A stretch of DNA of 64,000 bases from CAVVIH01 sp963748295 (lineage in GTDB: Bacteria; Acidobacteriota; Vicinamibacteria; Vicinamibacterales; 2-12-FULL-66-21). Shown here piece by piece: positions 47,952 to 60,086 of the stretch. The position numbers and the translations under genes were made by a program. The notes below the pieces were generated by a model. It worked only from the letters and a program-made list of their open reading frames with translations, made no database searches and had not been told where the DNA came from. The stretch's first letter is position 1. Every line of letters begins with the position of its first letter. The stretch spans positions 496,001-560,000 of the forward strand of contig CAVVIH010000005.1 of assembly GCA_963748295.1 (NCBI GenBank). The letters are read 5' to 3'.

Positions 47952-49718
47952 TCAGCGCATCACCTGCGCCAACTCCAACCTGCGCAGGACCGCCTCGACG
48001 CTCGCGCCGTCGGTCACGTTGACGCGGATCGCGCTCGTCGCGAGCCGCTCGAGCACGGCGGGCACCCGAACCTCCTCCATCCCGATGTCGTCAACCGCGA
48101 TGACGTAGTACTCACCGGGAGCGACGACCATCGCCTCGCGGCGCATCGCCGACAATTGCGGCGGCTGCACAGCCCCTCTCCGTTCCATCTCGCGAAGCAC
48201 GTCGATCGGCGGAAGGAAGAATGGCTCGACGCCGGATCCGTATCGATTGTCCCAGCGTGACTTGTCGGTCGGAAAAACGAGCGCCACGTAGTCGGTTGTC
48301 GCCTGTCCTTGCGCGTCGGTCACGCGGAATCGCAGTTCGCTCTTGCGATCGGTGAACACGAGCTGGATGCTGTCGAGATGCTGCCCTGACTCGAACGTCA
48401 GGGGCTTCTCGAGGAGATCCTGGCTGCCGCGTGTGGCGGACTTGAGCGTCCAGCGCCCGAACGTCAGCCGCGAGGGCGGCTGACACGTGCCAAGCAGGCT
48501 ATCGACCTTGAAGGTCCAGTCGGCCGCAACGCGCGCCTGTCCCGATCGGCAGTCGCCGTCTTCCGAGCCAAGTGGCAATCCGAGAGGAGTCGTCGGCGGC
48601 GTGGGCGGCGGCGTCGTGCCTTCGAAGACGACGCGCCCTGACGCGGTCGCGGCAGGGCCCACGACGATCGTCACTGTTTCCACGGGGCTGCCGCCAACGC
48701 TGAGTCTGACGATCCCGGTTTGCTGAGTTCCCGGGACACTGGGAGCGTTGCCTCGTGGCGAGGCGTGCGCCTCGAGCACGTGGTCACCCGGCGGGAGCGA
48801 CAATCGGAACGTGCCGTCGGGCCGCACACCGGTGCCTCCGCCGTTCATCATGCCTATGCGCCCGGCGCCTCGCGCATTCACGAACGCGCCGGTAATGGGT
48901 TCGCCGTCACGCCGGAGGACGACGCCGTTGATGGTGACGAGCATGCCTTCGGCAAGCACGACATCGAGGCCGGACACAGATTGGCCGCGTTCCAGGGTGA
49001 TTGGCTGTGCCTGATCCAGGGAAACGGCGCCTGGGTAGTACGTTGGCACCGGCTGGGGTTCCTGTTCGGCGCCAGGTGGAAGTTCATCGGGAGACATCCG
49101 TCTCGGACCCACAGCGATGACGAACATGCCGGCCTGCAGCCGCGCCAGCCGGAACTCGCCGAGATCGTTGGTCTGCGTTCCCTGACGCATTTCGGGCTTG
49201 CCGCCCGGAACGACCTGCATCACGCTCACCGACGCGTACTCGACCGGATCGCCGTGAGGATCGAGCACGCGCCCGGAAATCGCACCGCCGCGGTACATCT
49301 TCACGACGACGTTGTCGAGCGCCTCGCCTGGCGTGAGACGGCTGGGGCGCATCGACGAGCGGAACGTGCGGCCCTGATCGGGGAACCGGCCCTGCAGGTA
49401 TGTCGCCTTGTCGGCGCCGATCGAAAACGATCCGTCGGGCAGTTTCTCGAACACGAACTCGCCCTCGCTGCCCGACATCACAACCGGCTGTGTCACTCCG
49501 CTCATCATCAGCCGCACGCGCGCTCTCGCGATCGGCTCGCCCGACAGACCGTCGACGACCCGGCCGCGGATGCTTCCCGTGCCGGTCCGCGCCGTGGGCA
49601 CCCGATCGCGCGGCTGAATCTCGGCCGGCGTTACGGTGTGGACGACCACCTGGCCCGCCGCCGGACCCGCGCACGCCGCGAGCAGGCCGACGAATGTGAG
49701 GGTTCGGATCAACAACAT
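47952..49718 (-). CDS. secreted carboxypeptidase-regulatory-like domain protein
   Basis: This is a 588-residue protein from ATG 49716-49718. A signal peptide (LIRTLTFVGLLAACAGPAAG) is followed by at least two CarboxypepD_reg-like beta domains: GSIRGRVVDGLSGEPIARARV (about 48-68) and AISGRVLDPHGDPVEYASVSV (about 150-170). A third similar unit begins near GMLVTINGVVLRRDGEPITGAF. No protease or TonB barrel is present. Such proteins are abundant in Acidobacteria and probably act at the cell surface. The last codons touch the repeat block at 47.95 kb. Confidence 0.85.
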   Translation of the reverse strand: MLLIRTLTFVGLLAACAGPAAGQVVVHTVTPAEIQPRDRVPTARTGTGSIRGRVVDGLSGEPIARARVRLMMSGVTQPVVMSGSEGEFVFEKLPDGSFSIGADKATYLQGRFPDQGRTFRSSMRPSRLTPGEALDNVVVKMYRGGAISGRVLDPHGDPVEYASVSVMQVVPGGKPEMRQGTQTNDLGEFRLARLQAGMFVIAVGPRRMSPDELPPGAEQEPQPVPTYYPGAVSLDQAQPITLERGQSVSGLDVVLAEGMLVTINGVVLRRDGEPITGAFVNARGAGRIGMMNGGGTGVRPDGTFRLSLPPGDHVLEAHASPRGNAPSVPGTQQTGIVRLSVGGSPVETVTIVVGPAATASGRVVFEGTTPPPTPPTTPLGLPLGSEDGDCRSGQARVAADWTFKVDSLLGTCQPPSRLTFGRWTLKSATRGSQDLLEKPLTFESGQHLDSIQLVFTDRKSELRFRVTDAQGQATTDYVALVFPTDKSRWDNRYGSGVEPFFLPPIDVLREMERRGAVQPPQLSAMRREAMVVAPGEYYVIAVDDIGMEEVRVPAVLERLATSAIRVNVTDGASVEAVLRRLELAQVMR

Positions 49719-49742
49719 AGGTTTTAGACACCGCTCATGTCA

Positions 49743-49816
49743 CTTCCGCCTAAAGGCGGAAGCCACCCGTCGCAAGCAGGAGCGCGTCCCCTGTAGCTTC
49801 CGCCTTTAGGCGGAAG
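49743..49816. repeat. pair of REP-like 20-base palindromes in opposite orientation
   Basis: 49743-49762 reads CTTCCGCCTAAAGGCGGAAG and 49797-49816 is its exact reverse complement (TTTA in the centre). Each unit is itself a near-perfect hairpin of eight base pairs, and the pair can form a larger stem with a 34-base loop. They lie between two minus-strand genes. The layout resembles a REP/BIME doublet. Confidence 0.85.
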
Positions 49817-49830
49817 GCACTTGGCACCTT

Positions 49831-50208
49831 TCACCGACCGACATACGTGGCCAGCGCCTTCTGCACTTCGAAGATCGTCTGGCCGCGGCTGAAGGTTTTC
49901 TGGATGGGATCCGGCGCGCCGGAGATCCAGATCTTGAGCTCCGCCTCGAGATCGAAATGGCCGGCGCTCTCGACCGCGAAGTGGGTAATCGCGCGATACG
50001 GCACCGAGTGGTAGTCCGTCTTCGCGCCGGTCATTCCCTGCTTGTCCACCATGATCATCCGGCGGTTCGTGAAGATGATCAGGTCGCGCACCAGCTTGAA
50101 CGCTTTCTCCACGTTCTCGTCGTCTGCCAGCGCATGCTGCAGAGTGTCTTCGACGTCCTGGACGTCCGCTTCCGAGGCATGACCGAGCAACCGCGACAGA
50201 ATCCCCAT
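49831..50208 (-). CDS. bacterial PH-domain protein (bPH_1/DUF1696 type)
   Basis: This is a 125-residue protein from ATG 50206-50208. It has the bacterial PH-like pattern: an N-terminal helix (GILSRLLGHASEADVQDVE) and EKAFKLVRDLIIFTNRRMIMVDKQG. KTDYHSVPYRAITHFAVESAG and a C-terminal helix (FEVQKALATYV) complete it. The fold is thought to bind membranes or partners; no enzymatic function is known. It is divergent from the VWFA gene. Confidence 0.88.
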   Translation of the reverse strand: MGILSRLLGHASEADVQDVEDTLQHALADDENVEKAFKLVRDLIIFTNRRMIMVDKQGMTGAKTDYHSVPYRAITHFAVESAGHFDLEAELKIWISGAPDPIQKTFSRGQTIFEVQKALATYVGR

Positions 50209-50254
50209 TTATCTCGCCCTCCGACCGTTCATCATATAGGCACGTCAAAAAGGA

Positions 50255-51445
50255 ATGCGGCCGTTCCTCATCCTTGCGTGTGGTCTGCTGGGGCTCGCGC
50301 AGGATCCGCCGGGCGAACGGCCGCAGCCCATTCGCGTCGGCGTCGACCTGGTCACGACCGATGTGCGGGTTCGACACAACGGCCGTTTCGTGTCCAACCT
50401 CGACAAGAAGGACTTCACCGTATTCGAAGACGGCGTCAGGCAGGAGATCGTTTCGTTCGTCATGTCGCTCGGCGGACGCATTTACAACGTTGCCGTGCCT
50501 TCGGCCGCCTCGACGCCGCCGGGCGTCATCCTGCCCGCTTCCCGTCCGCCCGCCGAAGGGACCGGACGCATCTTCGTGATCTTCATCGACGATGCGCACC
50601 TCGATCCGTCCATGACGCCGAAGATCAAGCAGTTCCTGTCGCAGATCTCCTCCCAGCTCGTTCACGACGGCGACATGTTCGCCGCCGTCTCTACCGGGCC
50701 CTCCTCTATTGAGGTGCAGCTGACTTACGACAGGAAGCGGCTCGATCACGCGATCTCGAAGTTCATCGGCAACGGCCTGACGCCGAACGAGATCGTCGCC
50801 GCGCCGGTCGGCGCCAATGGCAACGCGGAGATTCGTCACAAGGCGCACGTCGCCTTCCGCACCGCCTGGGACATCATGAAGAACCTCGAGCAGGTCCAGC
50901 ACCGGCGGAAGGCGTTCATCTACGTCAGCAACGGGTATGACTTTGCGCCGTTCGAAAAGTCGCGGGTCAAAGCCGAGGCGGAACGGCTCGGACGCGGCTC
51001 CGACGGCAGCGCCGAGTCGCTGTTCACGCGCCAGGGCGGCCAGTTTTCGGAGGCGGACCTTGCGACGGAACTGGCGGAGCTGACCCGCGCGGCCAATCGC
51101 GCGAACGCGACGATCTACACGATCGATCCGCGCGGCCTCGTCGGCATGCCCGACCTGAGCCAGAACATCGACATGGTCGAGTGGCAGAACTACATCACGA
51201 CGTCACAGAACACGCTGCGCGTGCTGGCCGAGGAGACCGGCGGCTTCGCGACGGTCAACCGCAACGATCTCGTGCAGGCGCTGAAGCGCATTGATCAGGA
51301 GACGAGCGACTACTACGTGATCGGCTACTACTCGAGCAATCCCGACCAGACGAAGCGCCGCCGGACGATCGAGGTGAAGGTGAACCGGCCAGGGGCGGAC
51401 GTGCAGCATCGGACCGAATACGTCCTGCGGGCCCCGGCTAGATGA
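50255..51445 (+). CDS. VWFA-related acidobacterial domain protein
   Basis: This is a 396-residue protein from ATG 50255 with AAAGGA just upstream. A short hydrophobic leader (MRPFLILACGLLGLAQDPPG) is followed by the family hallmark IRVGVDLVTTDVRVRHNGRF and DFTVFEDGVRQEI. A vWA core has FVIFIDDAHLD (metal-site Asp), then RKAFIYVSNGYDF and a C-terminal YYVIGYYSSN..KRRRTIEVKV. The family is nearly confined to Acidobacteria and is exported. Its function is unknown. Confidence 0.9.
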   Translation: MRPFLILACGLLGLAQDPPGERPQPIRVGVDLVTTDVRVRHNGRFVSNLDKKDFTVFEDGVRQEIVSFVMSLGGRIYNVAVPSAASTPPGVILPASRPPAEGTGRIFVIFIDDAHLDPSMTPKIKQFLSQISSQLVHDGDMFAAVSTGPSSIEVQLTYDRKRLDHAISKFIGNGLTPNEIVAAPVGANGNAEIRHKAHVAFRTAWDIMKNLEQVQHRRKAFIYVSNGYDFAPFEKSRVKAEAERLGRGSDGSAESLFTRQGGQFSEADLATELAELTRAANRANATIYTIDPRGLVGMPDLSQNIDMVEWQNYITTSQNTLRVLAEETGGFATVNRNDLVQALKRIDQETSDYYVIGYYSSNPDQTKRRRTIEVKVNRPGADVQHRTEYVLRAPAR

Positions 51446-51716
51446 GAGCCCGCTCAACTCCCAAATCCCAACTCCCAACTCCCAAAACTTCAGGCTTGCT
51501 CAAAGCTGGTAGGAATGGACATCGACGCTTGCACGGCGCCAGGTTCGGCCGACGAACGCCGTTGAGGGATGCCGACCCACCGCGAAGCCGGGCGGCCCGG
51601 CGGCCGGACCTGGCGGCGGGCGCACTACCAACAAACCGCGTGCTGCTCCGTCACTGCGTCGCCGAAAGCTGGTAGCTGACAGCTGAGAGCCATGTTATAA
51701 CCCTCTGCTCAGGAGG
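51446..51716. repeat. intergenic region with two short heptad runs
   Basis: CCAACTC/CCAAATC units occupy 51455-51487. A second run at 51667-51690 reads AGCTGGT, AGCTGAC, AGCTGAG, AGC: the same 7-base period with a different word. Between them (51490-51660) is GC-rich sequence without a supported gene. The S9 peptidase ribosome-binding site AGGAGG follows at 51711. Confidence 0.75.
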
Positions 51717-51722
51717 GTGGTG

Positions 51723-53783
<2,061 letters not shown>

Positions 53784-53888
53784 AAACTCCCAAAAAAGGC
53801 CAACTCCCAACTCCCAAAGGGCACGGGAGCACCTTGGAAGTTGGGAATGGTTTTTTGGGAATTGGGAGTTGGTTTTTTGGGAGTTGAT
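53784..53888. repeat. heptanucleotide array forming an inverted repeat between convergent genes
   Basis: CAACTCC-type units (53785-53820) and TTGGGAG/GGGAATT units (53842-53886) flank the core GGGCACGGGAGCACC. The array fills the whole space between the S9 peptidase stop and the stop of the ADOP permease. As at 40.6 kb, the halves can pair, so a two-way terminator is possible. Confidence 0.88.
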
Positions 53889-53891
53889 GCT

Positions 53892-56276
53892 CTATTCCGC
53901 GCGAAGCGCGTCCATCGGGTCAACCCTGCTGGCGCGCCGTGCGGGAATCAGCGTGGCGGCCATCGCAACCGAGCTCACCATCGCAGCCACCGCCGCAAAC
54001 ACCGAGGCGTCCAGAGGCTGCACTTCGAAGAGCATCGACGCGACGAAACGCACGAGCGGGATCGCCGCAAGCATGCCCAGGCACGTTCCTGCCAGCACGA
54101 GTGCCCCTCCCTGCCGCAGCACCATCGTCAACACCGACGTGCGGTCGGCGCCGAGCGCCATGCGGACGCCGATCTCGCGCGTGCGCTGCGCGACCTGATG
54201 TGCGGTGACCGCATAGAGCCCGCCGAGCGCGAGAAGCAGAGCGAGCATCGAGAGCGCGGCAATGACGGTGGCATCAAACCAGCGAGATGCCATGCCGTCG
54301 CGGATCATCTCCTCCACCGTGACCACTCGTCCAAGCGGCAGCGCCGGATCGATGGCGCGCGCGGCACTCCGCAGCTCGGTCACGAACGGCGGCAGCGATG
54401 CGCCAGGCGCGGCGCGCAGGGCGATCGTCGCGAAGCCGGACCGCTCGGCACCCGCGCACGTGTAAATCGTCGGCATCGGCGCGGCCTTGGTCCGGATGTC
54501 GGGGACGTCGGCGGCGACGCCGACCACGGTCCGCGTCCCGGACGACACCTCGCCGAGGTTGAGCTGCGCGCCAAGCGCGGAACGGTCTCCGTACCGAGCG
54601 GCGAGCCATCGCGCGGTTGATGACGACCGCGGATGCATCAGCGGCGCCTCCGCACTCGCGTCCTTCGACGATCGGGATGCCGAAGGTGCGGAAGTGATCG
54701 GGGCCGATGCCGTCCGCGATGGCAATCTCCCAGCTCTCCGCGCCGCGTTCCTTCGCCGGCGGCCAGGTCATCGTCATCGACAGCCCGCTGAGCCCGCCAT
54801 CCGAGACTGACACCACTTCGACGCCCGGCAGCGCGTGCAGGCGCTGCAGAAGATTGTCGAAGAATGCGCGCCGTGACGCCGCGTCCGCGTAGCGCGTCGT
54901 CGGCAGCGTCATCGACGCGGTCAACACGTTGTCGGCGTCGAAACCGCGATCGATCGACTGGAACCGGCTGAAGCTCTTCGTCAGCAGCGCGGCGCCGAGC
55001 GTGAGCACGACGGCGGCGGCGATTTCGAGCACGACGAGCGCCCGGCGCGGGCGCGACCGCCCGCCGTGACCGAGCGCGCCACGCCCTGCCCGCAGACCCT
55101 CTTGCGGATCCTCGCGAGTGGCGGCGACCGCCGGCGCCAGGCCGAAAATCAGCCCGGTGCAGATCGTCAGCGCGAGCGTGAACAGGAGCACTGGCCCGTC
55201 GATGCTGAGCGTCGCGAGCCTTGCGAGCGCGGGCGGGCCGAACGCACGGAATGCCTGCAATCCCAGAAAAGCGAGACCGATGCCGGGCACTGCGCCGAGG
55301 CACGCCAGCAGAATGCTCTCGACGAGGAGCTGACTGAACAGGCGTCCCCTGCTCGCCCCCACTGCCAGGCGCACCGCCAGTTCGCGGCCGCGGGACGAGC
55401 CGCGCGCGAGAAGCAGGTTCGCGATGTTCGCGCAGCCGATCAGCAGCACGCACCCCACGGTGCCGAGCAAGAGAAGAAGCGGCCGCCTGAAATCGCCATA
55501 GAGGCGCTGGTGCAGCGACATGAGCCGAGTCTCGGAGCGCAACGCGGCGGCCGGCAGTTCGTTCTTGTGCGATTCGCGCAGCGACGCGAGCGCCGCTTGT
55601 GCCTGTTCCGTCGTGACGCCGCGGTGCAGCCGTCCGACGAAGTCGATGTAGTACAACCCGCTGGCCAACTGCCGAGGGACGAGCGGCAGCCAGAATTCGG
55701 TTCGTCCCGGATAGCTGAAGCCAGCCGGCATCACGCCGATCACCTCATACGCGTTGTCGTCGAGCGTGATCGGCCTTCCGACGATGTCGGGCCGCCGGCC
55801 GAAGAGGCGGGCCCACATCGCATCGCTCAGCACGATCAATCGCGGACCGCCGGCGCGCGTTTCGTCTTCCGTGAACGCCCGTCCCATCGCCGGCTGCATC
55901 CCGAAGACATTGAAGAACGCCGCCGAGACGCGCGCCCCGGGCAGACGCTCGGGGTATCGCCGGCCGTGACCGTCGCACCCGCGGTGTTGTACAACCCGAG
56001 CGACTCGAATGCGGGCAGCTTCGCCGCCACCGCCAGCCGCGCCGTCGGTTCATCGAACCGTGCGACGTCCCTGCCTTTCTGCACGATGGAGATCGACACG
56101 ATGCGGGACGAGTCGGGATAGGGCAACCGGCGGAAGATCGAGGCGTTGGCAATCGCGAAGAGCAGCGTGTTCGCACCCACTGCCAGCGCGACCGTCGCGA
56201 CGACGGCAACCGTGAACATGGGTGCGCGCCAGAGCTGGCGCACGGCGTAACGAAGATCGTAAACGAAACGTTCCAT
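53892..56276 (-). CDS. ADOP-type ABC transporter permease (MacB-like), two frameshifts
   Basis: It encodes about 794 residues after repair. ATG 56274-56276 begins MERFVYDLRYAVRQLWRAP, the conserved N-terminal segment of acidobacterial duplicated orphan permeases. Two FtsX-like membrane modules are separated by MacB periplasmic domains (GDTPERLPGARVSAAFFNVFG; GCANIANLLLARGSSRGRELAVR). A C-terminal FtsX module has REIGVRMALGA and ends DPMDALRAE. The frame breaks at about 55950 (one G lost from CCGG) and about 54600 (one G gained). No ABC ATPase gene is adjacent, as is usual for this family. Function is unknown. Confidence 0.85.
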
Positions 56277-56336
56277 CGGGGCTCCTCCTCCCGACGGTTA
56301 GACGGCGTTCGGCGCTGGACGTTGACTGCTGATTAA

Positions 56337-56499
56337 CGCCCAAATCCGCAACTCCCAACTCCCAACTCCGCAACTCCCAACTCCCAAACGGACTCCCAAA
56401 TCCCAAGGCCCAAATCCCAAGGAAACTGAGGGCCGGTTTGGAAGTTGGAGATTGGCCGTTGGAAGTCCTGTTGGGAATTGGGAGTTGGAGGTTGGGAGT
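56337..56499. repeat. heptanucleotide array upstream of tRNA-Leu
   Basis: CAACTCC, CCAAATC and CGCAACT-type units fill 56337-56422. The core GGAAACTGAGGGCCGG follows. Then come TTGGAAG, TTGGGAA and TTGGGAG units to 56499. Pattern and polarity are the same as in the other arrays of this type. The right half merges with the tRNA promoter. Confidence 0.88.
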
Positions 56500-56505
56500 T
56501 ATAAT
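56478..56505 (+). promoter_or_regulatory. predicted sigma70-type promoter of tRNA-Leu, -35 supplied by the heptad array
   Basis: TTGGGA (56478-56483) and a perfect TATAAT (56500-56505) are 16 bases apart. Transcription would begin near 56512, about 13 bases before the tRNA. The -35 hexamer is one of the repeated heptad words; another copy seven bases upstream would give a 23-base spacer and is out of range. Confidence 0.6.
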
Positions 56506-56524
56506 TTGAAGACTCTCCTCCTGT

Positions 56525-56613
56525 GCCGGAGTGGTGAAACTGGCAGACGCGCGGGACTCAAAATCCCGTGACCTTTAACGGTCGTGTGGGTTCGATTCCC
56601 ACCTCCGGCACCA
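56525..56613 (+). tRNA. tRNA-Leu (anticodon CAA)
   Basis: The acceptor stem is GCCGGAG pairing with CTCCGGC. The anticodon stem CGGGA/TCCCG holds the loop CTCAAAA, giving anticodon CAA, which reads UUG. A long variable arm (GACC/GGTC stem) marks a class II tRNA. The T-loop is TTCGATT, and the CCA end is encoded (56611-56613). It is the only RNA gene seen in the window. Confidence 0.97.
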
Positions 56614-56795
56614 GCCTTCGCTCTCGATGCAGGCGAAGCCTGTCCGCCGACGACCGCGTCATCTGCTCCCCGATCCCATTGAACCTGTGTCGCTTCCGGC
56701 GTGACTTCCGGATGCGATCTTCGTCACCCTCCCGTCATTGAGATAGCCATTCCAGCGCTGCACGGTGGCACCACGCGAATCCGCGGAGGTGCTTC

Positions 56796-57308
56796 ATGGG
56801 CAGTCAGCTGCGTATCCTTGTCGCGTCGTTGTTCCTCGTCGAACCCGGGCAAACCCCTTCCATCGCGGCGCCAACCTTTCACTTCAGCTGCGACACCGGT
56901 TACAACCAGGCGGCCTGCACGGAACAAGTGAACCAGCTGGGCGGCATATTGGTCAGGATGGATCTGTCGCCGCTCGGTGACTGGACGTGGGTTCTCGTTC
57001 GGTCCCAGGACTGGAAGCCGATCTTGCGGAGCGTCGGTCGCGACCCGAAGAGCCCTGCCTTCACCATCCTCGAGAAACGGCAGATCTTTCTGGAAGAAGC
57101 GTTGTTCAATACCGTGCCGGCGCGGAGCCGCGAGCTCCTCGAGGAGTGGCGGATGCCGCTGGACCAACTCCGGATCTTCGCCGTCACACATGAGCTCGGC
57201 CATGCACTGTGCCAGGAGACAGATGAAGCGAGAGCGGAGGTGTATGCAGAGCAGCTGCGCAGCACGGGGAAAGCCACGTGCCTCAGGCGGAGCGATCAGC
57301 GAAAATGA
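56796..57308 (+). CDS. small secreted putative zinc metalloprotease
   Basis: This is a 170-residue protein from ATG 56796. A short hydrophobic start (LRILVASLFLVEPG) suggests export. Near residue 130 it has THELGHALCQETDEARAE, an HExxH site with downstream acids that could complete a zinc centre. Two further cysteines lie early (FHFSCDTGYNQAACTEQ). It is not assigned to a named family and resembles only the general gluzincin/metzincin pattern. The 182 bases between the tRNA and this gene show nothing supported. Confidence 0.65.
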   Translation: MGSQLRILVASLFLVEPGQTPSIAAPTFHFSCDTGYNQAACTEQVNQLGGILVRMDLSPLGDWTWVLVRSQDWKPILRSVGRDPKSPAFTILEKRQIFLEEALFNTVPARSRELLEEWRMPLDQLRIFAVTHELGHALCQETDEARAEVYAEQLRSTGKATCLRRSDQRK

Positions 57309-57382
57309 AGAACTCGAAAGCTGCATCGGGCGGCGCGGGGCGAGTGGTACACTTCCGGTCCGATCGACGCGAGTTCGGATCC

Positions 57383-59529
57383 ATGAGCGAAACCGCGGCA
57401 CACGCGCATCGGCTCGTCAGGTTTGGCGTCTACGAGCTCGATCTGCACTCGGGAGAGTTACGAAAGTCGGGCGCACGTCTCAGCCTTCAACAGCAGCCTT
57501 TGCAGCTGCTCTCGGTCCTGCTCGAGCAACCCGGCCAGCTCGTCACCCGCGAAGAGCTCCGCAAGCGCTTGTGGCCGGACGATACCTTCGTCGACTTCGA
57601 ACACGGATTGAACGCCGCGGTAAAGCGACTGCGCGACACGCTGGGCGACTCGGCCGACTCGCCACGCTTTGTCGAGACCGTGCCGCGGCGGGGCTACCGG
57701 TTCATCGCCCCGGCGAGCGTCGACGGGACTTCGTCGCTCCCCAGCCCAGCGACAGAGATCACGTCTGAGGGTTTTCTGCCGCGCGTGAAACGCGGCTGGC
57801 CTCTCCTCGTCGCCGCTCTCTCATCGCCATTGCTCGGTCTCTGGGTCTACTCTGCTAATGATCGTCGGGCCCGATCCTCGGGTCTCCTCAGACCGGTGCC
57901 GTTCACGACTCTTGCCGGCCAGGAGGTCGCACCGACCTTCTCGCGGGACGGCAGCCAGATCGCTTTTGCCTGGTCGCCGGAAGGGCCTGCAGGACCAGTT
58001 TGATCTGTATGTGAAAGTGATCGGGAGCGAGAAGCTGCAACGGCTCACCGAGCGTCCAGCAGATTTCATCTTCCCGGCGTGGTCGCCCGACGGGCGACGG
58101 ATCGCTTTCGCGCGAATGTCACGAGAGGGCAGCGGGATCTATTTGGTTTCCCCTCTGGGAGGTGGTGAGCAGAAGCTGGCGGATGCGCACTTCGAATTCT
58201 GGGTCGAAACTGTGCTGAGCTGGTCGCCCGATGGGAAGCTACTCGCGTACACACGATAAGGGGCCTACCGGTCAATACGTCATTTCCCTGTTGGACGTCG
58301 CACTTTGAAGAAACATTGGTTGGGCAGTCCGTCCGCAGATTGTGTGGGGCCTGGGTCCCTGCCTTCTCCCCCGACGGCAAATCGCTCGCTGTCGCGTGCT
58401 GGATGGGCTTGGGAGTCAACGATCTGTTCGTAGGGCCTGCATCTGGCGGCCCCGGACGGCGAGTCGCACACTTGCCGGGCGACTTTACGGGCATGACCTG
58501 GACCGCCGACAGCGACAGCCTCATCTTCTCGGTAGATGGCGACTTGTGGCGCGTCGTCGCTTCCGGCGCTCAGCCCGAGAGGCTGCTGGCTGGCCGGGAC
58601 GCTGCGACGCCAGCCATCACGAGCGATGGCCATCGCCTCGCCTATAGCACGCAAAGCGTCTACAACGTGAATCTCTGGCAGGTGCACCTGGCGGTTCCGG
58701 CGCGGTCCGCGGGCCCGCCGGTGAAATTGATTTCCTCAAGCAGGATCCACACCCGTCCCTCGTTTTCGCCGGATGGCCGTCGGCTGGCCTTCGATTCTAC
58801 GCGTTCAGGAACGGTGGAAGTCTGGATCAGCGACGCTGATGGTTCCAACGCGCAGGCGCTCACGGAATTTGGAGGACCCTGGACGGGCACAGCACGCTGG
58901 TCGCCGGACGGGCACTCCATCGCTTTCGATTACCACGAGGGGAGCTCCAGCCAGTCCAGCATCTACGTTGTTCCCGCCGAGGGAGGTCGACGCCGGCGTG
59001 TCGACACAGGTGTTGACGACAGCTCGGAGCCAGCATGGTCACCCAATGGCAAATCGCTCTTTTTTACGGGTATGGTCGGCGGAGCCCCGCAGATATACAA
59101 GGTCCCAGTCGAAGGCGGCGACTCAATTCAGCTCACGAAACAGGGAGGCTCGACGCCGAGGGCGCCGGCGAGCGATGGGCGAATCTACTACAGCAGGAAG
59201 CAGGAGATTGGTCCATCTCCCCGGTGGGAGGTGATGAACGACCTCTCACGCAAATCCCTCGGCGGCCTGTAGAGTTCAATGACTCCTGGGGATTGAGCGA
59301 CGCAGGTGTCTACTTCATCAACCCCGATCCTGCTCGCCCGGGAATCGACTTCTTCGAGTTCCGCAGCGGCAGGATCGTGCGCGTCGTGGATCTGCCGGGG
59401 CGACCGGCTCCGTGGGGAGGAGCGCTGGCGCTCTCACCCGACGGCCGGCGGCTCGTTTACCCGCAGCTCGATGGCATCGCCAGCGATATCATGCTGGTGG
59501 ACAACGCACTCAAAATCCCGAGACCTTAA
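57383..59529 (+). CDS. winged-helix transcriptional regulator with TolB-like propeller, four frameshifts
   Basis: After repair it has about 714 residues. ATG 57383 opens an OmpR/PhoB-type winged helix (FGVYELDLHSGELRKSG, then RFVETVPRRGYRFIAP, residues about 12-105). One transmembrane segment follows (WPLLVAALSSPLLGLWVYS), then PD40/TolB propeller blades (FSRDGSQIAFAW, WSPDGRRIAFAR, FSPDGRRLAFDS, WSPNGKSLFFTG). The frame breaks at about 57992, 58254 and 58305 (one extra base each) and 59207 (one lost). Repair gives a total divisible by three. The ToxR/CadC-like design suggests a membrane-bound sensor-regulator. Confidence 0.82.
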
Positions 59530-59539
59530 CAGCGGACCG

Positions 59540-60010
59540 TCACGGCTGCCTGTCGTAAACCTGAACGCTCGAGTACTCCGCGCCGTCCCTGTTCCCTTTG
59601 GTCGTAACCGTCAACACCTTGCCGTTGTCCGAGACGGTTCGGGTTTCCGTCTCCACGACCTGACCCCCGATCTTGCCGGTTCGCTCGACCGTGCGGTCGT
59701 CCACGCGTTTCAGCGACACCGTGTTCAGAAAGGAATTCGAGATCGGATAGTCGTTGCCGTCGAATCGCGCGGTGTACTCGACGAGGACGCTTGGCTTGCC
59801 GGTGCTTATCGTGAAAGTAGTTTCCTTGATGGCATCGCCAACCACCTCGAACTTCATGACACGCCGATACGGCACGGCGCCGCTGAAGGTCGATTTCGCG
59901 CGATTCAGCGTCCATGAGCCGAGGGCCGAATCGCTCACACCCTGGGCAACGATCGCGCCCTCACCAACCGAGAGAACCGAAAGAAGTCCGAGGATGATGA
60001 CGCGCTGCAT
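59540..60010 (-). CDS. secreted protein of unknown function
   Basis: This is a 156-residue protein from ATG 60008-60010. The signal peptide is MQRVIILGLLSVLSVGEGA with a VAQG site. The mature part begins ALGSWTLNRAKSTFSG, a motif of small exported beta proteins common in Acidobacteria, and continues as alternating beta strands (VMKFEVVGDAIKETTFTI, ETETRTVSDNGKVLTVTTKG). A lipocalin-like role is possible but not shown. It is convergent with the regulator, ten bases away. Confidence 0.75.
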   Translation of the reverse strand: MQRVIILGLLSVLSVGEGAIVAQGVSDSALGSWTLNRAKSTFSGAVPYRRVMKFEVVGDAIKETTFTISTGKPSVLVEYTARFDGNDYPISNSFLNTVSLKRVDDRTVERTGKIGGQVVETETRTVSDNGKVLTVTTKGNRDGAEYSSVQVYDRQP

Positions 60011-60086
60011 CTGGCCTCCCCCCGTCCTAGGTCCGAAGCACCATGACGGTTGATCAACCAGATCCTACACCTACGACAGGCCGAGA

